From contig DEXG01000039.1 in assembly GCA_002364005.1 (NCBI GenBank), positions 52,513 to 116,512 of the forward strand: a DNA stretch of 64,000 nucleotides, read 5' to 3'. Source of the stretch: Phycisphaerales bacterium UBA3190. Lineage in GTDB: Bacteria > Planctomycetota > Phycisphaerae > Phycisphaerales > UBA1924. Of this stretch, positions 16,592-26,436 are shown piece after piece (position 1 is the stretch's first letter; every line of letters begins with the position of its first letter). A program made the translations under genes and the position numbers. The notes under the pieces were generated by a model. It saw only the letters and a program-made list of their open reading frames with translations. It did not search any database and had not been told where the DNA came from.

Positions 16592-18450
16592 ATACCCGGC
16601 GTGTCATGACCTGGCTGATCTTCTGGAGCAGCGTGGCGCTGGCCCTGAGCGCACTGGCGTGGGTCAGCGTCGAGGTTGTCGCGTTGGAACGCCGGGAAGC
16701 GGAGTCACGCACCCAGGCAACGCGACAGGAGGCGATCCGACGCGCCCTGTGGCGGCTCGATTCAACCATGGCCCCGGTGCTGGCCGTCGAGGCCGCCCGT
16801 CCCAGCACCGCTTACACGACGCTCCAGGCCACCCAGCTGGAGAGCCGGGGCACCATCCAGTCGCTCATGGAGGCCACCGAGTCGCATTCGATCGCCATCA
16901 ACCCCGACGGCTACGCCAAGCAGTATTTCAACTATCCCTACGGCGAAGAACTCAACGACGAGATCGCACAGCAGCTCCAATCCCCACCGATCCCCGAATC
17001 TGACGAGCAGATGGACATCGACGGCGATGGTCCGTCACGCAAGTCCGAGGCGATGGAGAAATCCACCAAGCAGATCGACTCGGACTACGACGCACGCAAT
17101 CGCATCGCGCAGATGGTGACACAGAACGCCGCCCCCGCGATGAGCCAGCAGCGGGCATCGCCACCCGCAGACGAGGACAACGAAGCAGGGCTCGTGCTCA
17201 ACGATGGGCAGGCACTCAAGTTCGAAGGTGAGATCCAGGCCGATGTTATGGATACCCGTGATTCGGGATTCTCTTCCTTATCGATGAAGACGCTCGACAC
17301 AGAGAGCGCCTCCGTCGCGGTGCCTCAGAGTGCCGGCTCGCTGACCCCGAAATGGATCACCAGCGACAACCAGTCCCGCCTCGTGCTTGTCCGCGACGCG
17401 ATGGTCAATGGGCAGCTGGTCGTGCAGGGCGTCGAGCTCGACTGGGAATCGCTGCGATCGGACCTGCTGCGATCCATCAGCGATGTACTCCCCGGCGCGA
17501 CGCTCACCCCATCGAACTCGCAATCGCTGGGGGCCTATCGCATGGCCACCATCCCCGTGGCCCTGGTGCCCCCGCCGGCGTCGGCCCTGCCCGCGTGGTC
17601 GTGGTCACCCGCACGCGTCGGGCTGCTCGTCACCTGGATCGCGATCATCGCCACGATCATCGCGGTGGGCGTGGTGCTGCGTGCCGCGATCGTGCTCTCC
17701 GAACGCCGGGGGCGATTTGTCTCCGCCGTCACCCACGAGCTGCGCACGCCGCTGACCACCTTCCGCCTCTACTCCCAGATGCTCGCCGACGGCATGGTGA
17801 GCGACGAGCAGGTCCGCCGCGATTACCTGACCACGCTCAAACGCGAGAGCGAGCGACTCACGGGCATCGTCGAAAATGTGCTCGAGTACGCCCGCCTCTC
17901 ACGCACCCGCTCGGGCAAGTCCAAGCCCGAGGGCGAGCAGACGCTCTCGCCGGGCGCACTGATCGCACGCTTCCGCCCCGCCCTGGCCCGCCGACTGGGT
18001 CAGCACAACCTGGATCTTGTCGCCTCGCTGGACCTGGAAGAACACCAGGACCGCACCCTGACCGTGGACCCGCACGCCGTCGAACGCGTGATGATGAACC
18101 TGATCGAGAACGCGTGCAAGTACGCAGCCCCCAGCGATGACGACCCCGAGGGCGAGGAGCACGACACGCGTGTCCACCTCGATGTCGGGGTGCGCGACGG
18201 CATGCTCGAACTGCTCATCGCCGACCACGGCCCGGGCATCGCCCACAGCGAGCGCGCCCGGATCTTCGGTGAGTTCCAACGCGGGCTGCGTGGCTTGGGA
18301 AACGCCCGCTCGGGCCTGGGTCTGGGGCTGGCCCTCTCACGCGGGCTGGCCCGCGAGATGGGCGGCGATCTCGAGCTCGTGCACCGGCGCGGGCACGGGG
18401 CTGAGTTCCTGCTCACCATCCCGCTCGACGACGACACCACAAACACATAA
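16588..18450 (+). CDS. Membrane sensor histidine kinase
   Basis: 620 residues from a GTG overlapping the regulator stop. Two membrane helices (about 9-29 and 347-370) bracket a roughly 315-residue extracytoplasmic sensor with no recognised domain and an acidic, Ser/Lys-rich middle. The cytoplasmic part has a HisKA box with His383 in SAVTHELRTPLTT, then N (MNLIENACKYA), G1 (ADHGPGI), F and G2 (GLGLGLALSRGLA) boxes of the ATPase. No HAMP domain is evident; the HisKA follows the second helix directly. It phosphorylates the adjacent regulator. The large sensor and the linked VIT/vWA and DUF4139 proteins suggest it reads an envelope condition. Confidence 0.95.
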   Translation: MNTRRVMTWLIFWSSVALALSALAWVSVEVVALERREAESRTQATRQEAIRRALWRLDSTMAPVLAVEAARPSTAYTTLQATQLESRGTIQSLMEATESHSIAINPDGYAKQYFNYPYGEELNDEIAQQLQSPPIPESDEQMDIDGDGPSRKSEAMEKSTKQIDSDYDARNRIAQMVTQNAAPAMSQQRASPPADEDNEAGLVLNDGQALKFEGEIQADVMDTRDSGFSSLSMKTLDTESASVAVPQSAGSLTPKWITSDNQSRLVLVRDAMVNGQLVVQGVELDWESLRSDLLRSISDVLPGATLTPSNSQSLGAYRMATIPVALVPPPASALPAWSWSPARVGLLVTWIAIIATIIAVGVVLRAAIVLSERRGRFVSAVTHELRTPLTTFRLYSQMLADGMVSDEQVRRDYLTTLKRESERLTGIVENVLEYARLSRTRSGKSKPEGEQTLSPGALIARFRPALARRLGQHNLDLVASLDLEEHQDRTLTVDPHAVERVMMNLIENACKYAAPSDDDPEGEEHDTRVHLDVGVRDGMLELLIADHGPGIAHSERARIFGEFQRGLRGLGNARSGLGLGLALSRGLAREMGGDLELVHRRGHGAEFLLTIPLDDDTTNT

Positions 18451-18476
18451 CCCCGCTCGTGCAAGAACGGGGTTAT
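18447..18476. terminator. Hairpin between convergent genes
   Basis: Perfect nine-base inverted repeat ATAACCCCG/CGGGGTTAT (18447-18455 and 18468-18476) right after the kinase stop and before the end of the converging PEP-CTERM-like gene. There is no strong T-tract, so it could serve either strand weakly. Confidence 0.55.
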
Positions 18477-18510
18477 GCGTTGTATGTATCGGTCTATCCG
18501 CGTTTTGCCC

Positions 18511-19020
18511 TTAGCGGCGACGACGAACCGCGACCAGCCCACCCATCAGCACCAAGATACTCGCTGGCGCAGGAACGACATTGATCGTGATGCGTTCAAA
18601 TCGACCCTCAAACGATGACAGCGAGAAACCAAGGATTTCCTCACCGATATCGCCCGTGCTCAGGGTCCAGGTTTCTGAAGCACTGACGGTCGCGTTGAAC
18701 TGGGTCGCGGTGCTTGTCGCGCCGAAGACCTCGATGCTCGTACAACCGATGCCGCAGAAATCGGTCCACTGCACCTCAACGGATTCGATGTACTCGCCCG
18801 CCATGAGCGAGTTGACGCTGATGTCCACCGTTTCTGGCCAGAGATTCAACTCGCCGGGGAACAGTTCCCAGGACCCGCCCTGGAAGCTGTAGTCGAGCTC
18901 AGCGTCGAAAGCGGCTCCACCGATATCGTCGAGAAAATCCTCGATGATCAGGCGAGCCGATGCGTTGCCAGCGAATGCGATCAGGGAACTGATCGCGACG
19001 ATTCGATTCATCTTCTTCAT
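18511..19020 (-). CDS. PEP-CTERM-like secreted protein of unknown function
   Basis: 169 residues from ATG 19020, preceded by GAGAGGG. An N-terminal signal (MKKMNRIVAISSLIAFAGNASA) is followed by a Gly/Ser/Thr-rich beta-type body with two close cysteines (DFCGIGC), ending in the sorting tail VPAPASILVLMGGLVAVRRRR: a VP-A-P motif, hydrophobic helix and Arg cluster. Such tails are processed by an exosortase/archaeosortase-type enzyme, not encoded in this window. No other domain is recognised. A second protein of this class lies at 61476-62177. Confidence 0.85.
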   Translation of the reverse strand: MKKMNRIVAISSLIAFAGNASARLIIEDFLDDIGGAAFDAELDYSFQGGSWELFPGELNLWPETVDISVNSLMAGEYIESVEVQWTDFCGIGCTSIEVFGATSTATQFNATVSASETWTLSTGDIGEEILGFSLSSFEGRFERITINVVPAPASILVLMGGLVAVRRRR

Positions 19021-19125
19021 GTGTGTGCCCTCTCTTGGCTTGGTCTGCGTAGACCGATAAGCCGAACACTTATGGAGATACCACAAGCTCGCTCAAAGAC
19101 AACGAAAGTTCTGAAAAACCGAACA

Positions 19126-20397
19126 CTACAGACTCGCTTCAGGCGCAAAGCACGCCCAGGCCGTCTCTTCGTCGATCGCCTCGCTCATATTGATGGCCTG
19201 CGATTCATCCATCCCCGCCCGGCGACGGTGCACGGCTGCCTGAACTGAATCCAGCGGGTCGGCACCCACAATGGGCACATCGGACCCGAACAGCAGGTCC
19301 GACCCCGGCGCCAGCCCGGTCTTGAGCAGCGAGCGGATCGGCAGCACCCGATCGAGCCGATCGGGGACCGCCCGACGCAGCGCTTCGATGTCGGGCAGCA
19401 GGTGGCAGGGTTGCAGCGAGACCTTCACGCCCAGTTCGACAAACCGGCGCATATCGGCCTCGTCGATCAGCTCGGCATGCTCGATCCGGCACCCGCTGTG
19501 ATCGCACGCGGTCTTCTCGATCGCGTCGAGCACCGCCCGCACCGCGCCGTCACCGATCGCGTGGGCCGCGATGGGCAGCCCGTTGTCCTTGCAGGTGCAC
19601 AACGCATCTTCAATCTGTCTGTGCGTCATCATGGGGGTGCCGTTGGGCCGGTCCGGATGCCCGTCGGCGTAGGGGTGCAGCATCCAAGCGGTGCGTGAGT
19701 TGAGCGTGCCGTCGACAAAGATCTTCCCGCCGGCGATGCGGACCCGTTCATCGAAGCCCCGGCGCTGGGCATCAAGACTCGCCTTGAGATCGGGCACCAG
19801 CGGGTACAACTCAAAGCGCATGTCGTTGATCTCACCCGCGCGGAGCAGATCGGACAGCACCGCGCCGAGCCACTGCTGGGCCTTGAGATCATGCACCTCG
19901 ACATAACCAAGCGCAGAAAGGTGCTCGCAGGCGGCCCGGACAAGCTCGATGCGTTTCTCGCCGTCCGGTTCCGGAACCCGGTTCCACATGTGCAGGGCCG
20001 CATGTTCCAGGAGCAGGCCGGTCGGGTTGCCCCCGCTGTCAAGCTCAACGATGCCCGATTCGATCTTCGTGTCGGCGTTGATCCGCGCGTGCTGCATCGC
20101 ACTCGTCGAAGCAACCAACGCATGATAATCAAAGCACCACGCCACAACCGGTCGGTTCCCGCTCGCCTGATCGAGCTGCTCGCGTGTTGGCCAATGGGGG
20201 GGGTCCCACCCCTCGGGGCGTGCGCTGTGCCCCAGGACCCACTCGTCCGCTCCGAGCGTCGAGGCACGCTCGGCGATCGCATCGAGCACGCCCTGCGGGC
20301 TCTGGCAGGCGCCCAGATCGACCATGGTTAGCGAGCGCCCGAGCTGGAAGAAGTGGGCGTGTGCCTCACGCATGTTGTCAGGACGCCGACCATGCAT
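19126..20397 (-). CDS. Compact YtcJ-like metal-dependent amidohydrolase
   Basis: 423 residues from ATG 20397, which shares its A with the TGA of the upstream gene (TGATG). The amidohydrolase-3 pattern is visible: HxH metal motif (AHAHF) at residues 12-14, GGKIFVDGTLNSRTAWM with a ligand Lys/Asp region, AAHAIGDGAV, RIEHAELI and the terminal Asp in LLFGSDVPI. Family members such as YtcJ are usually about 530 residues, with a beta-sandwich built from the N- and C-termini. Here the HxH lies at the very start and the protein ends soon after the GSD loop, so that small domain appears to be missing from both ends. It would hydrolyse an amide-type bond; the substrate is unknown. Confidence 0.85.
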   Translation of the reverse strand: MHGRRPDNMREAHAHFFQLGRSLTMVDLGACQSPQGVLDAIAERASTLGADEWVLGHSARPEGWDPPHWPTREQLDQASGNRPVVAWCFDYHALVASTSAMQHARINADTKIESGIVELDSGGNPTGLLLEHAALHMWNRVPEPDGEKRIELVRAACEHLSALGYVEVHDLKAQQWLGAVLSDLLRAGEINDMRFELYPLVPDLKASLDAQRRGFDERVRIAGGKIFVDGTLNSRTAWMLHPYADGHPDRPNGTPMMTHRQIEDALCTCKDNGLPIAAHAIGDGAVRAVLDAIEKTACDHSGCRIEHAELIDEADMRRFVELGVKVSLQPCHLLPDIEALRRAVPDRLDRVLPIRSLLKTGLAPGSDLLFGSDVPIVGADPLDSVQAAVHRRRAGMDESQAINMSEAIDEETAWACFAPEASL

Positions 20398-21023
20398 CAC
20401 GAGACCCCGCCGAGGAGCGAGGCAATGACCTCCTCGCACGCGTTGGCGTCGGGCACCGGCGCGGGCCATTGCACACGCACAACGCCGAACTCGGCACGCA
20501 CATCACAGCCCTCCTCATCCACGCCCACGGCGACCGGCTGCTCGATCTTCACCTTCGACAGCAGCAGGCACACCTCACGCAACGCCTTCGGGTCGTTGTT
20601 GAGGCGTTTGCACAGCGAGGAGATCGACGCGTTGAGCGGGTTGGGGACCATCAGGGCGTCGCCGTCGGCCACGCCGCCCGAATCGACCTTGGCGAAGGCG
20701 ATCTTGCCCCGGGCCCAACGCGGGCGCTGCTGACGCTGGTGGTACGCGAGATATCGATCGGTCGATCCGCTCTCGGGCTCTTCCTTGAGCGACAGCGTGA
20801 CTCGGATCGGGGCGTTGAAACGGTCCTCGGGGATCACCAGCACGCAGTCGTCGGCTTCAAACATCTCACTCTCAGCACTGACAACCAACGCCCCGTCGCT
20901 GGGGTCGATGATGTACAACGCCTCGTACGGGGTTCCGTCGCAGAGCAGCGTCCCCGTCGTGTGCGATCGCAGCAGGGTGCGTGCCCGCACGAGCGTCTGA
21001 TGTGGATCGTGTTCGGTGTTCAT
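20397..21023 (-). CDS. FMN-binding split-barrel protein (HugZ/pyridoxamine-phosphate-oxidase-like)
   Basis: 208 residues. The N-terminal part (ARTLLRSHTTGTLLCDGTPY, then GALVVSAESEMFEADD) looks like a flavin-binding split barrel. The C-terminal 80 residues (NPLNASISSLCKRLNND... and VDEEGCDVRAEFGVVRVQWP) resemble the DUF2470 domain found in HugZ-type haem-degrading proteins. The usual haem-ligand features cannot be judged by eye. It overlaps the upstream GNAT gene by four bases and the downstream amidohydrolase by one base, so these three are translationally coupled. Function is tentative. Confidence 0.6.
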   Translation of the reverse strand: MNTEHDPHQTLVRARTLLRSHTTGTLLCDGTPYEALYIIDPSDGALVVSAESEMFEADDCVLVIPEDRFNAPIRVTLSLKEEPESGSTDRYLAYHQRQQRPRWARGKIAFAKVDSGGVADGDALMVPNPLNASISSLCKRLNNDPKALREVCLLLSKVKIEQPVAVGVDEEGCDVRAEFGVVRVQWPAPVPDANACEEVIASLLGGVS

Positions 21024-21598
21024 GTGTTGACCTGTTTCTTTGCCTCAAGCTCGTCCCATGTGCTCTGGACATCGCGGATCGGCATCGGGATGTCGGTCCC
21101 GTCGCAGGGCGACAGCAGCTTCTGGTAGATGCGGACATCGACCCACTGCCCGTGCTTGTAGCCCGCCGGGGCGATGTCGCCAACACGGCGCATACCCAGG
21201 GTTTCGTGCAATCGTTCGCTTGCGGGGTTGGGCACCGAGACGCCCGCGAGCACCACGCGGTAACCCTGTGCCCTCAACGCCGTAAAGAGTGATTCGTACA
21301 GCGCGCTGCCAACGCCTTTGCCTTGGGCGCCCTCAACGAGGTAAATCCCCGATTCGACCGTCCACGCGTAGGCCTTGCGGGATTTCCAAGCGGACGCCTT
21401 GGCGAACCCAATAAACGAGTCGTCGTCGCTGCCCGCCACCAGCCAGGGATAGACCGCGCGGGTCGCTTCCCAATCGGCTCGGACCTCGTCCTCGTTGGTC
21501 ATCACCGTCCCGAAGTGCGCGATCCCCGTCGAGATGGCGTGGTTGAGCACATCGGCCACAGGCCCACAATCTTCGCGCTGCATCAGTCTGATCCGCAT
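21020..21598 (-). CDS. GNAT-family N-acetyltransferase, phosphinothricin-acetyltransferase-like
   Basis: 192 residues from ATG 21598 (GGGAG upstream). The acetyl-CoA loop is EGAQGKGVGSALYESLF, and the C-terminal NPASERLHETLGMRRVGDIAPAGYKHGQWVDVRIYQKLL matches the Pat/Bar subgroup, which acetylates small amines such as phosphinothricin or methionine sulfoximine. It starts 38 bases after the ABC permease stop and overlaps the next gene by ATGA, so all four minus-strand genes from 23364 to 19126 may form one transcript. The true acceptor is unknown. Confidence 0.85.
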   Translation of the reverse strand: MRIRLMQREDCGPVADVLNHAISTGIAHFGTVMTNEDEVRADWEATRAVYPWLVAGSDDDSFIGFAKASAWKSRKAYAWTVESGIYLVEGAQGKGVGSALYESLFTALRAQGYRVVLAGVSVPNPASERLHETLGMRRVGDIAPAGYKHGQWVDVRIYQKLLSPCDGTDIPMPIRDVQSTWDELEAKKQVNT

Positions 21599-21636
21599 CA
21601 CCGCTCCCAATCTCTTTCAGACACGCCCGCGGCGCG

Positions 21637-23364
21637 TCAGACCCGGAAGATCGAGCCCAGCTTCTTGCCCAGCATGAGCGAGGCCCCGATCAGGGTGATC
21701 GTCAGCAGGGTCATGCCCCACACGCCCATCGCCGAGGCGATGTAGATCCCGTCGCCCAGTCGGTTGGTGAACTCGAAGATCATCTTCGTGATCGGGAAGT
21801 GGTCACTCCGCTGGGCCAGGATCAGCGAGTCGGACACCTCCAGCATCGAGAAGCTGAAGACCAGCAAACCACCCGCGATCAGGTTCGCCATGATTAGCGG
21901 CACAATCACCTTGCGGACCGCCGCCACCCGCGTGGCACCCAGATTCACCGCCGCCTCCTCAAGCTCGCCAGAGGTCTGCTCCAGACCCGAAACGGTCGAG
22001 CGGACGATATACGGCAAACGCCGAATCGCATACGCGATGATCAGCAGGGGGAACGGGTTGGGATTCTCGCCGAAGACCTGCAGCGTCCCCGCGAGCGGAT
22101 CGCCGTTGCCGAATGGCCATCGCAGGGTCATCGCGACATACCCAAAGGCCATCACCAGCCCGGGCACCGCCAGTGGGAGCATGCACAAGGCGTCGAGCAG
22201 CGAACGCCCCTTGATCGTGGTCCGCACGATCAGGTACCCGATCAGCACGCCAAAGCCCATGTTGAGCACCATCGCGATCAGCGACAGGATCAGCGAGTTC
22301 TTGATCGAGTTGAATGACTCCGGAGCCGTCAACGCCTCGTTGAAGTGATCCAGCGTCAAATCATGCGGCAGCACGCTCGCATACCACGATCCCGGCTCGG
22401 CCAGACTCGTTAGCACCACTCCGACATGCGGGACGATTGCCAGCAGGACCACAAAGCCAAAGCCCAGCGTTGCCAGCCAGCCCCACATGCCCGAGAGGGC
22501 GACCTCGCCGCCGGCCCGCGAGGCTTTGGAGTACATCGCGTAGCCCTTGCGACCGAAGACCATCTTGCCAAGCAGGTAGAACATCACCGCGGCCACGAGC
22601 AGCACCAGCGTCAGTGCGTAGGGCTCGGCGTTGTTCTGCACATCCTTGAGCCCGTAGAAAATCTGTACGCTCGTGACGCCGTAGTAATCGAACATCAGCG
22701 GCGTGCCAAGCTCGGTGAAGCTCCAGATGAAGACGATCGTCGCCCCGGCAAAGAGCCCCGGGCGGATCAGCGGGAGCGTGATCTTGAAGAATCGTCGCCA
22801 GTCGCTCGCCCCGAGGTTCTCGGCACTCTCGTCCAGCGCCGGGTCGAGGTTGGCCAGCGAGGCCGTCGCGTTGAGGTAGATGATGGGATACAGATGCAAC
22901 GCCATCACGCTGACCACACCCCAGAACTTCGCCTGCCCCAGAATGTCCCAGTCGGTCCCCAGCATCGCGTTGAGTGCGCCCTCGCGGCCCAGCAGGGCCC
23001 GGATCCCGATCGCACCCACAAACGGTGGCAAAATCAGCGGCACGAGAATCGAGGCGTTGAGGATCTTCTTGCCCGGGAAGCTGAAGCGGGCGCTGAGTAC
23101 CGCCAGGGGCAGGGAGATGATGATGCACAGCAGCGTGGTCGCCACGGCGATCTTGAAGGCGTTGATGATGCCGTTGAGCAGGTTCGGGTCCTGAAAGATC
23201 AGACGCAGGTGGTCCAGCGTCCAGCCCTCGCCCGTGGCCGGGTCCGCGGCGAACCCGCCCCGCACCGTCAGCCCGATCGGGTACAGCAGAAACAGCGTGA
23301 GCACGAAGAGAATCGTGCCCATCAGCCCGTACTGAATCAGATTGCGCATGGTGCGTGCAGACAT
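21637..23364 (-). CDS. Two-domain ABC transporter permease, ferric-iron (FbpB/AfuB) type
   Basis: 575 residues from ATG 23364, with about twelve hydrophobic segments. It is a fusion of two binding-protein-dependent permease domains. Each half keeps the EAA loop that contacts the ATPase: DESAENLGASDWRRFFKITLPLIRPG near residue 200 and ELEEAAVNLGATRVAAVRKVIVPLI near residue 465. This layout is typical of Fe3+ or related anion importers. No ATPase or substrate-binding protein gene is adjacent, so its partners are elsewhere. The start codon is uncertain because no clear ribosome site is present. Confidence 0.9.
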   Translation of the reverse strand: MSARTMRNLIQYGLMGTILFVLTLFLLYPIGLTVRGGFAADPATGEGWTLDHLRLIFQDPNLLNGIINAFKIAVATTLLCIIISLPLAVLSARFSFPGKKILNASILVPLILPPFVGAIGIRALLGREGALNAMLGTDWDILGQAKFWGVVSVMALHLYPIIYLNATASLANLDPALDESAENLGASDWRRFFKITLPLIRPGLFAGATIVFIWSFTELGTPLMFDYYGVTSVQIFYGLKDVQNNAEPYALTLVLLVAAVMFYLLGKMVFGRKGYAMYSKASRAGGEVALSGMWGWLATLGFGFVVLLAIVPHVGVVLTSLAEPGSWYASVLPHDLTLDHFNEALTAPESFNSIKNSLILSLIAMVLNMGFGVLIGYLIVRTTIKGRSLLDALCMLPLAVPGLVMAFGYVAMTLRWPFGNGDPLAGTLQVFGENPNPFPLLIIAYAIRRLPYIVRSTVSGLEQTSGELEEAAVNLGATRVAAVRKVIVPLIMANLIAGGLLVFSFSMLEVSDSLILAQRSDHFPITKMIFEFTNRLGDGIYIASAMGVWGMTLLTITLIGASLMLGKKLGSIFRV

Positions 23365-23562
23365 GAATGCGAGTGTATGTGGGTTGTGGTGCTGGGGCAC
23401 CCCCCGATTGTGTCAAACCGTGCCCTCGCACCGCATTGGACTCTGAAAAGGGCCCGCGTGCAATTGTGCCCCGCTTCCCCTAGAATAGATCAGTTCGAGC
23501 CGGCACTGGGGACACCACTCACCAGATGCGAGGGGCTCGAAGGGTTTGAAAGGAGCACACCC

Positions 23563-23874
23563 ATGCGTACCAATGTTGTTGCCAGGCACATGGAAGTCAC
23601 CGACCCCATCCGCGAGCACGCCGAGAACAAGGCCAAGAAGCTCGATAAGTTCAATGATCTCATCCAGCAGATCGATATTAAGTTCTGGAAAGAAAACTCC
23701 GCGCAGGAGAACTTCTCTGTCGAGGTCGTGGTCGATGTGATCAACCACCCCGATTTTATCGCCAAGGCCGACGGGCATGACCTGTACCTCGTGATCGACG
23801 ACGCGATCGGCAAGGTGGCCCGCCAGCTCAACGACCACCGTGAGAAGCTCAAGGTCGAGCATCAGCGGGGCTGA
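23563..23874 (+). CDS. hpf: Ribosome hibernation-promoting factor, short form
   Basis: 103 residues from ATG 23563 with AAAGGAG at 23549-23555. The sequence follows the short HPF/YfiA fold (RHMEVTDPIREHAENKAKKLDKF, then DLYLVIDDAIGKVARQLNDHREKLK). It lacks the C-terminal dimerisation domain of long HPF, so it is a 100S-promoting or translation-silencing factor of the short class. Located directly upstream of ptsN and ptsH, the same neighbourhood it has downstream of rpoN in proteobacteria, though rpoN is absent here. Confidence 0.93.
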   Translation: MRTNVVARHMEVTDPIREHAENKAKKLDKFNDLIQQIDIKFWKENSAQENFSVEVVVDVINHPDFIAKADGHDLYLVIDDAIGKVARQLNDHREKLKVEHQRG

Positions 23875-23916
23875 ACCGCCCCGTGACCGAGGACGCGTGA
23901 CCAAGGACGCATCGCC

Positions 23917-24393
23917 ATGAAAATGACCGAGATCATCAGGCCCGGCTCGATCAGGGTCCCGCTCGAGAGCACCGAGCGGGACGACGCGATCAGAGAACTC
24001 ATCGACGCGCTGGTCGAGAGCGGGGCCGCGCCAGCCGAGATCAGGGACGACCTGCTCGAGAAGGTGCTCGAGCGGGAGCGCAAGCACTCGACCGGGTTCG
24101 GTCGCGGTGTCGCGGTGCCGCATGTCAAACACCCCAAGATCGAGACCATGGCCGCCGCCATCGGCATTTCGCCCGGCGGCATCGAGTTCAACTCGCTCGA
24201 CAAGCAGCCCGTGTACACCATCTTCCTGCTGCTCAGCCCGCAGAGCCGGCCCGAAGAGCACCTCCAGGCCATGGAAGTGATCTTCAAGAGTCTCTCCAAA
24301 GAGACCTTCCGGCGCACCCTGCGCCAAGCGGAAGACGCACAGAAGATCCACGACTTGCTCGACGATGCCGACAACCACCGTGTTGTTGGCTGA
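23917..24393 (+). CDS. ptsN: PTS EIIA-type regulatory protein, nitrogen/fructose class
   Basis: 158 residues. EIIA type 2 fold: TERDDAIRELIDAL, EKVLERERKHSTGFGRGVAVPH with phospho-acceptor His69, and the LLSPQSRPEEHLQAMEVIFKSL segment. No permease EIIB/EIIC domain is fused or nearby, which favours a regulatory PtsN role. It lies 42 bases after hpf and is followed by an HPr gene, so the cluster supplies a phosphate relay of two steps; an enzyme I would be needed from elsewhere. Confidence 0.92.
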   Translation: MKMTEIIRPGSIRVPLESTERDDAIRELIDALVESGAAPAEIRDDLLEKVLERERKHSTGFGRGVAVPHVKHPKIETMAAAIGISPGGIEFNSLDKQPVYTIFLLLSPQSRPEEHLQAMEVIFKSLSKETFRRTLRQAEDAQKIHDLLDDADNHRVVG

Positions 24394-24471
24394 GTGCTGA
24401 CCACAGACCGATCCAAGACCCGCCGACAACGCCGTCGACCGACGCGCCAAACCGGCCGGGATAGACCCATC

Positions 24472-24756
24472 GTGAGTAACACCTGCTCGTCCAAGATGAA
24501 GATCGTCAATCGCTACGGGCTGCACGCCCGCCCGGCGACGGATTTCGCGCAGGCCGCCTCAGGATTTCAGGCCGATGTCCTCGTCCGCCACGAAGACAGC
24601 GAAGCCGACGGCAAGTCGGTCATGGAACTGATGATGCTCGCCGCCACGCACGGCGCGGAGATCGAGATCCTCTGCTCCGGACCCGACGCTCAGAACGCCC
24701 TGGATTTTCTCGCTCAGCTCGTTGCACGCGGGTTCGACGAGGACGGCGACGAGTAA
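24472..24756 (+). CDS. ptsH: HPr-family phosphocarrier protein
   Basis: 94 residues from GTG 24472, chosen to match normal HPr length. The open frame continues back to a GTG touching the ptsN stop (24394), which would add an Arg-rich 26-residue leader; that start is less likely but would give TGAGTG coupling. The active His is in NRYGLHARPATDF, and the regulatory Ser is in ADGKSVMELMMLAATHG, so both phosphorylation sites of HPr are present. The Ser site implies control by an HPr kinase. It converges on murA, whose stop is 13 bases away. Confidence 0.88.
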   Translation: MSNTCSSKMKIVNRYGLHARPATDFAQAASGFQADVLVRHEDSEADGKSVMELMMLAATHGAEIEILCSGPDAQNALDFLAQLVARGFDEDGDE

Positions 24757-24768
24757 CCCGCCAACCCA

Positions 24769-26115
<1,347 letters not shown>

Positions 26116-26436
26116 GCGTTGCGTCTCCCGCTTTTTGCGCTGCTGAGTGTACCACGCGAGACCCGCCCGAACGGGGTCGCCGCGTGATTCTGCCCGAAAC
26201 ATCGGCTGAATCACCCGTGCTGCTCCCGAAACGATCCCCGTGATTGACGCGACCGCTCCCCACAAGCGGGCTTGCCCAATCGGCACAACCCCTACGGGCT
26301 TCACAGATGACCGCCGAATCGCGCAATTCTCGCCCGAAGCGTTTGCGTGAGTCTGGGCGAAATGGACATTCTCTTGTGACACCACCGCGAGCCGCGTGAG
26401 CGAGCGGGACAGCATGCACGATCAGGAGCGGCCCAG
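26116..26436. other. Intergenic region upstream of murA
   Basis: 321 bases between the murA start and a small plus-strand frame. I see no gene, tRNA or clear terminator. CGCCCGAA-type short words recur (CTGCCCGAAAC, CTCCCGAAAC, TCGCCCGAAGC near 26190-26340) without a clear periodicity. Confidence 0.4.

Noticed and set aside
22426..23562. Upstream extension of the hpf frame through the permease region
   Set aside because: HPF homology begins at the ATG 23563 with AAAGGAG. The preceding part is antisense to the permease.
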